DNA from: Dichotomocladium elegans
Taxonomy: Eukaryota > Mucoromycota > Mucoromycetes > Mucorales > Lichtheimiaceae
Direction of reading: 5' to 3'
Assembly (NCBI GenBank): GCA_025716815.1
Contig: JAIXMN010000086.1
Coordinates: 1 to 12,500, forward strand
Length of the DNA stretch: 12,500 nucleotides
In this document: in pieces, positions 1-7,289 of the stretch
Numbering within the stretch: position 1 is the stretch's first letter
How the letters are laid out: each line of letters opens with the position of its first letter
Position numbers and translations under genes: made by a program
The notes under the pieces: generated by a model
Database searches by the model: none
What the model saw: the letters and a program-made list of their open reading frames with translations, nothing else
Told to the model about the DNA's origin: nothing

Positions 1-175
1 TCATGAAAACAAACAGAAACCTGAAAATAAAATTTTCACCTCATGTTTTTTCGTAATAACCGCGCATTTGCATTCTTCTTATGCAAATGCCGCAATGGGT
101 TCTTGTGCGCAAAATTTCGGCGCATCGAATAAACCAAGTTCCATGCCAAACGGACCAGAACTCGTTGAGAAACCC
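1..175 (+). repeat. Diverged monomer of the 158-bp satellite
   Basis: This stretch is a distant copy of the unit tandemly repeated at 1541-2508. It shares the opening TCATGAAAACA (compare 1543 onward), a TTCTTATGCAAATGCCGC segment (compare TTCATATGCAAAAGCCGC before 1637), and a core at 127-156 that runs from GAATAAACC to CAAACGGACC. It lies on the far side of the first minisatellite from the main array, so the satellite was either dispersed or interrupted. No coding signal is seen. Confidence 0.6.
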
Positions 176-544
176 ACAAAAGCACCTTCAGGAAAATGCA
201 TTCTCGACGCGCGAGGGGCTTTTTGACCCCGATTTCGTGCCCGGAGGGCCTCCGGAGTACCACCATTCGAACGGGCTCGTCGAGAGCTTTCGAATGATCC
301 AACTTTGAGCCCAAACGGACCACTTTATGACCTCCAAGTAATGAAAAACCTTCAAGGCCGAAATGACTTTGTTGTGTGGGGAAAGCGGCTGCATACGCCC
401 GGTAAAACCCCGCCACCGGCGTATTGAGGAAATTCATCTATAGGATAATTAACATGCAGAAAAATGCTACACAGGGTGCAGAGATTGCGGAGGTCATGGG
501 TTCGACTCTGCCCTTTGCATCCTGGACGGTTTCTTTCACTTGGG
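176..544. other. Non-coding stretch with one isolated satellite core
   Basis: I see no convincing gene. The short open frames on both strands lack recognisable motifs and overlap repeat-derived sequence. A second diverged core lies at 292-321 (GAATGATCC...CAAACGGACC), with a nearby GC-rich segment around 240-265. Near 509-520 a GGTTCGACTC stretch resembles the B box of a tRNA promoter, but no paired tRNA arms could be built around it. Confidence 0.45.
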
Positions 545-1405
545 ACCTAGGTCTTTTTTAGACTTGGACCAAGGTCTTTTTCACTTGGGCCTAGGTCTTT
601 TTTAGACTTGACTTGGCAGATCCTAGGTCTTTTTTAGACTTGACTTCCAATCATCCTAGGTCTTTTTTAGACTTGACTTCCAATCATCCTAGGTCTTTTT
701 TAGACTTGACTTGGACTTACCCTAGGTATTTTTTAGACTTGACTTGGACTGACTCTAGGTCTTTTTTAGACTTGACTTGGACTCACCCTAGGTCTTTTTT
801 AGACTTGAGTTGGACTTCGCCTAGGTCTTTTTTAGACTTGACTTGGACTCACCTTGGGTCTTTTTTAGACTTGACTTCCAATGATCCTAAGTCTTTTTTA
901 GACTTGACTTGGACTGACTCTAGGTCTTTTTTACACTTGACTTCCAATGATCCTAAGTCTTTTTTAGACTTGACTTGGACTGACTCTAGGTCTTTTTCAG
1001 ACTTGACTTGGACTTACCCTAGGTCTTTTTTAGACTTGATTTCCAATCATCCTAGGTCTTTTTTAGACTTGACTTCCAATCATCCTAGGTCTTTTTTAGA
1101 CTTGACTTCCAATCATCCTAGGTCTTTTTTAGACTTGACTTCCAATCATCCTAGGTCTTTTTTACACTTGACTTCCAATCATCCTAGGTCTTTTTCAGAC
1201 TTGACTTGGACTTACTCTAGGTCTTTTTTACACTTGATTTCCAATCATCCTAGGTCTTTTTTAGACTTGACTTGGACTGACTCTAGGTGTTTTTTAGACT
1301 TGACTTGGACTGACTCTAGGTCTTTTTTAGACTTGACTTCCAATCATCCTAGATCTTTTTTACACTTGACTGGGACTCATTCTAGGACTTTTCCTCAATA
1401 TGTCT
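545..1405 (+). repeat. 33-bp minisatellite, array 1 (about 26 units)
   Basis: The units are 33 bp and contain CCTAGGTCTTTTTTAGACTT followed by a variable tail such as GACTTGGACTCAC or GACTTCCAATCAT. CCTAGG, an AvrII site, recurs in most units. Because 33 is a multiple of three, one frame stays open for about 260 codons (613-1407) with an 11-residue period of PRSFLDLTSNH type. That frame begins at TTG with no ATG in context, so I read it as a by-product of the period. The two tail types are interleaved, as expected from unequal exchange. The same unit forms array 2 at 3195-3865, in the same orientation. Confidence 0.9.
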
Positions 1406-1540
1406 AGGTCATTTTGGGACATCATGGGGACACTCTCTAGCTGTTTTCTAGAGTTAGTCGCGGAGTGTTTGACCAAAAAAATTATACAAAAAAATAAAAC
1501 AAAATTAAAACCGTGATAAAATGATAGGCAAAAGCATGTG

Positions 1541-2508
1541 CATCATGAAAACATTCAAAAACCTGTGAAGAAAAAATTCAACTTACGTTTTTTCATGGTA
1601 ATTGAAAATTGGTGTTCTTCATATGCAAAAGCCGCGATGGTTTCTACTACAGAAAAATTTTGCGCATCGAATGAGCCTATTTGCACCTCAAACGGACAAG
1701 AAACCGCCGAGAAATATGAGATCGACTAATTAAGTGATTACTTGCCCCTTTTTTCGTGAATCATTTTTTACATATTACCATACCAAAGCCGCGATGGCTG
1801 CAAATAGAACAATCTTCGGCGAGTCGAATGAGCCTACTTTCATCGCAAACGGACAAGAAACCGCCGAGAAATATGAGATCGACTAATTAAGTGATTACTT
1901 GCCCCTTTTTTCGTGAATCATTTTTTACATATTACCATACCAAAGCCGCGATGGCTGCAAATAGAACAATCTTCGGCGAGTCGAATGAGCCTACTTTCAT
2001 CGCAAACGGACAAGAAACCACCGAGAAATATGAGATCGACAAATTAAGTGATTACTTTGCCCCTGTTTTCGCATATCATTTTTTACATATTACCATACCA
2101 AAGCCGCAATGGCTGCAAATAGAACAATCTTCGGCGAGTCGAATGAGCCTACTTTCATCGCAAACGGACAAGAAACCACCGAGAAATATGAGATCGACAA
2201 ATTAAGTGATTACTTTGCCCCTGTTTTCGCATATCATTTTTTACATATTACCATACCAAAGCCGCAATGGCTGCAAATAGAACAATCTTCGGCGAGTCGA
2301 ATGAGCCTACTTTCATCGCAAACGGACAAGAAACCACCGAGAAATATGAGATCGACAAATTAATTAAGCACTTACTTTACCCCTTTTTTTCACGAATCAA
2401 TTTTTTCATAGTTACCATATCAAAGCCGCGATGGTTCCTGGTAAAACTAAGTTTGGCGAGTCGAATGAACCTACTTGCAGCGCAAACGGACGTGATGCTG
2501 TCGAGTAA
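1541..2508 (+). repeat. 158-bp tandem satellite, about six monomers
   Basis: An anchor at GCCGCGATGG or GCCGCAATGG recurs with its ATGG at 1637, 1794, 1951, 2109, 2267 and 2431, giving periods of 157, 157, 158, 158 and 164 bp. The four middle monomers are nearly identical, while the first and last are diverged, as is usual at array edges. Each monomer carries the core GAATGAGCC...CAAACGGACA at 1669, 1826, 1983, 2141, 2299 and 2463. Open frames of 84-104 codons starting in the monomers only reflect the repetition. The monomer length is close to nucleosomal spacing. Confidence 0.92.
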
Positions 2509-2572
2509 TGCACAAAAAACTGTTGGAGTTGCGGTCATGGTGGTTGATTATTTTATGTAAAACAGAAGTGAG

Positions 2573-2648
2573 CTTGATAACCAAGTGGTTAGTGCATTGG
2601 ACTATCAAAGCGAAGGATTCGGGTTCGAAACCCGCACAGAGCGGGTTT
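2573..2648 (+). pseudogene. tRNA-like sequence, possible SINE head
   Basis: A box-A-like TAACCAAGTGGTTA is followed by the B-box-like GGTTCGAAACC. The TΨC arm pairs over four base pairs (CGGG with CCCG around TTCGAAA). A TTGGA anticodon half-stem and seven-base loop are visible, but the other half-stem (AGCGA) does not pair, and the acceptor strands do not match. It is therefore not a working tRNA. It fits a degenerate tRNA or the promoter-bearing head of a SINE. A T-rich tract follows at about 2691-2720. Confidence 0.5.
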
Positions 2649-2649
2649 T

Positions 2650-3037
2650 GCCGCAGAGTTCGATTTTGCCCTGGTTTTGCATTTTCCACCTCTTTTTTTT
2701 TCCGTTTTTTTTCCTTCTTTCCTTGCAAACAGACATGGTGCACCATGGTCTTCGGAAAGAAATGACAAACGAAGCATTTTGATGTGTTTTTGTGACAAAA
2801 ATAATCAAACACATTCGTTTTCTACAAAAAATCAAAGAAAGGTGTAAAGGGGAATGGTTGACCTTTGGTTAGGAACTTGACCTTTTTTTTTTTTTGAACA
2901 AAAAATTTTGTTTTCAACGGTGCACTATATTCAAAAAGCACGAGTAATAAGTAAATGAGCATGGTAATAAAAAAAAAAAGAAGCATGCATGGTGTCTTGC
3001 GCAAAAAAAATTGAAAGGGGAAAAAAAAAAGTACAGC
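2650..3037. other. Low-complexity spacer without genes
   Basis: The stretch is rich in poly-T and poly-A tracts, for example near 2691-2715, 2882-2896, 2970-2980 and 3020-3030. Open frames on both strands run through these tracts and give low-complexity Phe/Lys-rich peptides, so none is called as a gene. It lies just downstream of the 5S rRNA gene relative to that gene's strand. Confidence 0.5.
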
Positions 3038-3042
3038 AAAAA
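3038..3042 (-). terminator. RNA polymerase III T-run terminator of the 5S gene
   Basis: On the minus strand the final GTAGGT of the 5S gene runs straight into a row of T residues (six counting position 3043). This is the usual polymerase III stop signal and supports the 3' boundary. Confidence 0.8.
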
Positions 3043-3160
3043 ACCTACAGCACACAGTATTCCCATGTCGTCCCCGACCATAGTACTGACTGTGCCAGAT
3101 GGGGCTTAACTGCGGAGATCGAACGGGATCCGGTGCATTCCCCATTGTATGGCCGTAGGT
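3043..3160 (-). rRNA. 5S ribosomal RNA gene
   Basis: Read on the minus strand, this 118-nt stretch starts ACCTACGGCCATAC and ends GGGAATACTGTGTGCTGTA plus GGT. It contains the 5S internal promoter region (CCCGTTCGATC, then GCAGTTAAGCCCC) and AGTACTATGG. Helix I pairs perfectly over nine positions (ACCTACGGC with GCTGTAGGT, one G-U). The distal helix reads GGTCG-GGGA-CGAC, where the usual sequence is changed but pairing is kept. Both points argue for a working gene and not a relic. It is on the same strand as the large-subunit rRNA relic about 1 kb away, which suggests a 5S gene placed in a ribosomal spacer, as in many fungi. Confidence 0.88.
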
Positions 3161-3194
3161 TATCTTGTCTTTTTTTTTCATTTTGACAAGCACT

Positions 3195-3865
3195 TTTTTT
3201 TTCACCTAGGACTTTTTACCTTGTATCTCGGCCAACTTTCCCTTAAGACCTTGTCTGAGACCTTGGCCATCTTGTCCCTAGGTCTTTTTCACTTAGACCT
3301 CGGCCATTTTGCCCTAGGACTTTGCCTTAGACTTGGACTGACTTGGACCTAGGTCTTTTTTTGACTTGACTTGGACTTGGCCTAGGTCTTTTCTAGACTT
3401 GACTGGGACTTACCCTAGGTCTTTTTTAGACTTGGCCTCCAGTCATCCTAGGTCTATTTTACACTTGACGTCCATTCATCCTAGGTCTTTTTTAGACTTG
3501 GCCTTCAGTCATCCTAGGTCTTTTTCAGACTTGACTTGGACTTACCCTAGGTCTTTTTTAGACTTGACTTCTGGTCATCCTAGGTCTTTTTTAGACTTGA
3601 CTTCTGGTCATCCTAGGTCTTTTTTACACTTGACGTCCATTCATCCTAGGTCTTTTTTAGACTTGGCCTTCAGTCATCCTAGGTCTTTTTTAGACTTGGC
3701 CTTCAGTCATCCTAGGTCTTTTTTACACTTGACTTGGACTGACCCTAAGTCTTTTTTACACTTGGACCATCTTGCCCCTAGGACTTTGCCTTAGACCTTG
3801 TCCTTAGACCTTGACTGACTTGTCCTTAGACCCTAGACCTTAGTCTTTGACCATCTTGTCCCCTA
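3195..3865 (+). repeat. 33-bp minisatellite, array 2, with degenerate edges
   Basis: About 13 clear 33-bp units (roughly 3350-3760) carry CCTAGGTCTTTTTTAGACTT with tails such as GACTTCTGGTCAT, GGCCTTCAGTCAT and GACGTCCATTCAT. These tails differ from those of array 1. On both sides (3205-3350 and 3760-3865) the units decay into shorter CCTTAGACCTTG and GGCCATCTTG pieces, probably the older material from which the unit grew. An open frame (3366-3794) is again a consequence of the period. Confidence 0.88.
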
Positions 3866-4151
3866 GGACTTTTAGCTTCACATTCGACTTGCGTATAAAG
3901 GCCAGCATCCCATACCACCGTATTCGCGCGTGGCACTTTGCATTTTTTTTAATTTTTCGCAATCAGTTGTCGGCAAATGCCAACGCCTATTGCTTTAAAC
4001 ACACTTGAACGCTTACTTCAAGTCGACACTTTTGCTTTCTCTAATGAAAAAGCCAACTCAAGTCTTTGCGTTAAGCAATAAAAGACCCAAATGTCTTGGT
4101 TTATCTGCCCCCTTGTCTTCATGTTCTCTTTCAAGAAATGAATCCAAAAGG
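3866..4151 (-). other. Spacer next to the large-subunit rRNA 3' end
   Basis: This is non-repetitive sequence between minisatellite array 2 and the mature 3' end of the large-subunit rRNA relic. By position it would correspond to the 3' external transcribed spacer if the region derives from ribosomal DNA. No gene is seen; the open frame beginning at 4005 runs into rRNA sequence and is rejected. Confidence 0.35.
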
Positions 4152-4547
4152 ACAAATAGTAGAACAAGGGCTGAACCTCAGAACATCGTGGCAACAGAGG
4201 CCACTCTAGTCCTTACAGTACCCCGTTAATTTCAAATCGTCTGTTTGCCATTTCAGAGTCTGAAGGCATTCCATTGACTTGAAGGCTTCTCTAAATGTCA
4301 TTTCCAACACCTAGAGGAAAACCTCAGTAGGCTCTCGAGTACTAAAGCACTCTATCGATGCAGTTCTCTGCATTCAAACACACATAGCATCCTTTCCAGC
4401 ATGGATTCTGACTTAGAGGCGTTCAGCCATTATCCAGCAGATGGTAGCTTCGCAACATTGGCCTTTCAACCAGTCGCATGTACCAATTATCTGAATGAAG
4501 GGTTCCTCTCGTACTAACTTCAATTACTGTTGGGATACCAAATCCAT

Positions 4548-4602
<55 letters not shown>

Positions 4603-4760
4603 ATTAGTGGGTGAACAATCCAACGCTTACTGAATTCTGCTTCAGTATGATAGGAAGAGCCGACATCGAAGAATCAAAAAGCAACGTCGCTATGAACGCT
4701 TGGCTGCCACAAGCCAGTTATTATACACTAGTAACTTATCTGACACCTTTTTAAAACCCA
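4152..4760 (-). pseudogene. Truncated large-subunit (28S) rRNA, 3' end, degenerate
   Basis: On the minus strand this covers roughly the last 600 nt of a eukaryotic large-subunit rRNA. Conserved landmarks are TTGTGGCAGCCAAGCGTTCA, the GATTCTTCGATGTCGGCTCT region, the GGTTTAGACCGTCGTGAGA segment, the sarcin-ricin loop AGTACGAGAGGAACC (4501-4515), and a 3' end ending in ATTTGT near 4152. The text around CAGTAAGCGTTGG resembles fungal sequence. It is truncated: homology stops near 4760 where the gene should continue by more than 2 kb. It also has a damaged universally conserved stretch: CCACAGGGATAACTGGC is replaced by a form with ACTAGTGTATAATAACTGGC. I read it as a pseudogene. A divergent but functional piece is unlikely given the truncation. 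Confidence 0.88.
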
Positions 4761-4780
4761 GCCAGTGAACTCCCAAGCCC

Positions 4781-4785
4781 AAAAA
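4781..4785 (-). terminator. T5 run downstream of the tRNA-like sequence
   Basis: Five T residues on the minus strand follow the tRNA-like segment by under 10 nt. They are placed as a polymerase III terminator would be, but a run of five is common by chance in this AT-rich sequence. Confidence 0.3.
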
Positions 4786-4791
4786 TTCTTA

Positions 4792-4868
4792 CTATATACA
4801 CTCCACAGCCCAGGGTTGAACCCAGGACCTCTTACTAGGAGGCTCTAGTACTAACCAACTCTACAACT
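4792..4868 (-). pseudogene. tRNA-Thr(AGU)-like pseudogene or SINE head
   Basis: Read on the minus strand, a D-arm (TAG...CTA around AGTTGGTTAGTA) is followed by an anticodon arm that pairs fully, GCCTC with GAGGT (one G-U), around the loop CTAGTAA. The loop gives anticodon AGU, hence threonine. A T-arm-like CTGGGTTCAACC follows, but only about three of its five pairs form, and the acceptor strands pair poorly. It is decayed yet recognisable. It begins just upstream of the point where the large-subunit rRNA relic is broken, on the same strand, so the two may belong to one composite insertion or may simply be neighbours. Confidence 0.6.
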
Positions 4869-4969
4869 ATAACCCTTCTAACCGGACCAGAAACGATTAT
4901 ATGTGGTGGTGTGTTGTGATTGCTACTGTTTGTTATAAGCAATATGTATATAGTTTCGTTTCAATTTAA

Positions 4970-5925
4970 TATGAAAGGCTATCTCCGTTTGAGCTGAAAC
5001 TGATGTCATTATTCTGGGCTGCGCATTTTTATCCTAGTTCCATTGTCATCAAGGTCGAAATAGCCCATTTTAAAAGTATTCGCGATTTCTGCCATTTTTC
5101 CAAAAATTGGCCTTAACCTTAATTTCGCGATTTCTTGATGGGATCATGTCCGTTTAAGATGAAACTAGTGTCATTCTTCTCGGCCGCGCATTCTTATCCT
5201 GATTCAATCGTCTGAAAGGTTGAAATAGCCCATTTTAAAAGTATTCGCGATTTCCGCCATTTTTCCAAAAATTGGCCTTAATCTTGATTTCGCGATTTCT
5301 TAATGGGATCATGTCCGTTTGAGCTGAAACTAGTGTCATTCTTCTCGGCGGCTCGTTTTTATCCTGATTCAATCGTCTGCAAGGTCGAAATAGCCCATTT
5401 TAAAAGTATTCACGATTTCCGCCATTTTTCCAAAAATTGGCCTTAATCTTGATTCTGCGATTTCTTGATGGGATCATGTCCGTTTGAGCTGAAACTAGTG
5501 TCATTCTTCTCGGCGGCTCGTTTTTATCCTGATTCAATCGTCTGCAAGGTCGAAATAGCCCATTTTAAAAGTATTAGCGATTTCCGCCATTTTTCCAAAA
5601 ATTGGCCTTAATCTTGATTTCGCGATTTCTTGATGGGATCATGTCCGTTTAAGCTGAAACTAGTGTCATTCTTCTCGGCCGCGCATTCTTATCCTGATTC
5701 CATCATCAGCAAGGTTGAAATAGCCCATTTTAAAAGTATTAGCGATTTCCGCCATTTTTCCAAAAATTGGCCTTAATCTTGATTTCGCGATTTCTTGATG
5801 GGATCATGTCCGTTTAAGCTGAAACTAGTGTCATTCTTCTCGGCCGCGCATTCTTATCCTGATTCCATCATCAGCAAGGTTGAAATAGCCTGTTTAAAAT
5901 TATCTGCGATTTCCACCATTTTACA
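4970..5925 (+). repeat. 165-bp tandem satellite, six monomers
   Basis: The anchor CCGTTT recurs at 4985, 5150, 5315, 5480, 5645 and 5810, exactly 165 bp apart each time. Monomers share TGAAACTAGTGTCATTC, AATAGCCCATTTTAAAAG, CCAAAAATTGGCC (a short palindrome) and TTTCGCGATTTCTTGATG. The first monomer and the partial last one are diverged, while the middle ones are nearly uniform. No coding frame is supported. The CCGTTT-GAGCTGAAAC segment matches the reverse complement of the core in the 158-bp satellite. Confidence 0.93.
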
Positions 5926-6131
5926 TAATTTTGCATTGCAAGATCAAGGCAGAAAATAGAATACACAGGTCAAAGACAAGGTCTTCTATACGAACTTGTT
6001 TAGTGATAGAGTATGTATTATTTAATATCTGTGACCAAAGTGGAGGTGTCCTAGGTGATACTTCTTTAATTTGGTCAGCTTTCAGTATCTCTACCATTTC
6101 ACTAAAGGCATAGTGCTTGTGGTTGGCTTAC

Positions 6132-6580
6132 CTACTGTCTTTCAACTATGGAATTGATTTGGTCGTCGAAATGCTTTAAGACTGAGAGGATATATGAATT
6201 ATGATGCACTTTGATTGTGGAAAAACGTGTTGATGGATCAGGTGCAACAAGGAATACATCGTTTAACGTCTTTGCTCAAGTTAATGCAACATATAATAGG
6301 CTATGGGCAAAGAAATCGCCGAGGAAAACAGTTATACTTAGGAGGGTGAGGCTTTGGACTTTGTGGATTGTTAATGCCCAGGCAAGTTGTAATGGGAACT
6401 GTGTCTGCTCATACCCAGTAAATGGGACTTCTCTGGTAATGGGCGTGATACAGAGCTGCTATTCTGGGTGGGCAAGTTTTGCAATAGTAATAGTAGTCTC
6501 TGAAAATGAGACCACAGAACAAAGTGTACCATTCACCCAACCATGCAGCACATCGATGTTATCTAATAGCAAAGTAATGC
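6132..6580 (-). pseudogene. PIF1-family (Helitron-type) helicase, C-terminal relic
   Basis: One minus-strand frame from about 6580 to the stop at 6132-6134 reads as the end of a PIF1-like superfamily 1B helicase. It has LLLDNIDV...GWVNGT, then QFPLQLAWALTIHKVQSLTL (the family has AWAxTIHKSQG), then FAHSLLYVALT (family YVALSR). Helitron transposases end in this domain. Two in-frame stops break it: TAG after KLAHPE, and TGA directly after YVALT, where family members have arginine. Both fit single C-to-T changes. The N-terminal helicase motifs and a Rep domain are absent, and the upstream end runs into the 112-bp repeats. Just downstream, another frame (6097-5921) gives a 58-residue peptide that I do not recognise. 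Confidence 0.8.
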
Positions 6581-7000
6581 AGCTTTTCTTTCTGTGCCTA
6601 GCATGTTGTTCATCAAACATGTTTTCAGCCACCATCAGTTACTGACGGGTGTCGAAATATGATTCCCCTTGTTGCACACCACAAAGTAATGTGGCTTTTC
6701 TTTCTGTGCCTAGCACGTTGTTCGTCAAACATGTTTTCAACCACTGTCAGTTACTGACGGGTGTCGAAATATGATTCCCCTTGTTGCACACCACAAAGTA
6801 ACATGCCTGTTCTTTCTGTGCCTAGCACATTGTTCATAAAACATGTTTTCAACCACCATTAGTTACTAACGGGTGTCGAAATATGTTTCCCCTTGTTGCA
6901 TGCCATAAAAGTAATGCAGCTGTTCTTTCTTTGCCTAGCACGTTGTGTGTCGAACTTGTTTCCAACTGCCATCAGTTACTGATGGGTGTCGAAATATATT
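6572..7000 (+). repeat. 112-bp tandem repeat, four copies
   Basis: The phrase ACTGACGGGTGTCGAAATAT or a close variant begins at 6641, 6753, 6865 and 6978, giving periods of 112, 112 and 113 bp. Other shared parts are TTCTTTCTGTGCCTAGCA and CCCCTTGTTGCACACCA. The copies differ at a few positions each, so the array is of moderate age. The first copy abuts the helicase relic. Confidence 0.88.
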
Positions 7001-7011
7001 TCCCATTTTCT

Positions 7012-7200
7012 TCTACACTTTCCTTTCCCTGTGGCTTCTGGTAGCCTACCAGCAGCCACATGGATGCAAACAGCATGACCGCATGCATGTAGTTTGCCTC
7101 TACACTTTCCCTGTGACTGGTGGCAGCCTACTGCCAATTTAAAGATGCAAACAGCATGACATCACGCGCGTCATTTGCCTCCACAGTTTCCCTGTGACTA
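7012..7200 (+). repeat. 81-bp direct repeat, about two copies
   Basis: GATGCAAACAGCATGAC occurs at 7063 and 7144, and TTTCCCTGTGACT or TTTCCCTGTGGCT precedes or follows each copy. A third partial unit ends near 7200. The repeat lies between the 112-bp array and the gene at 7290. Confidence 0.7.
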
Positions 7201-7289
7201 TGTCTGCTATTGAAAAATTTTTGCTCTAAATTTTTTTGTTTATATTATAGTAAATTTTTTCTTCTCTCTCCCCTTATTTTTGTGACAAG

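Noticed and set aside
470..530. B-box-like GGTTCGACTC, possible tRNA
   Set aside because: No A box or paired arms could be built around it.
613..1407. 264-codon open frame encoding 11-residue repeats
   Set aside because: It follows from a 33-bp period in one frame, starts at TTG without an ATG, and lies in a minisatellite.
1891..2560. Overlapping frames of 84-104 codons in the 158-bp satellite
   Set aside because: The same peptide recurs only because the DNA is tandem. 158 is not a multiple of three, so frames break at each unit.
4005..4229. 74-codon plus-strand frame
   Set aside because: Its 3' part is antisense to the large-subunit rRNA 3' end and it has no protein features.
545..5925. 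Regular arrays considered as CRISPR
   Set aside because: Units are contiguous without unique spacers, and the context is eukaryotic.
6211..6645. 144-codon plus-strand frame
   Set aside because: It is antisense to the helicase relic, whose conserved motifs lie on the minus strand, and it begins at TTG.
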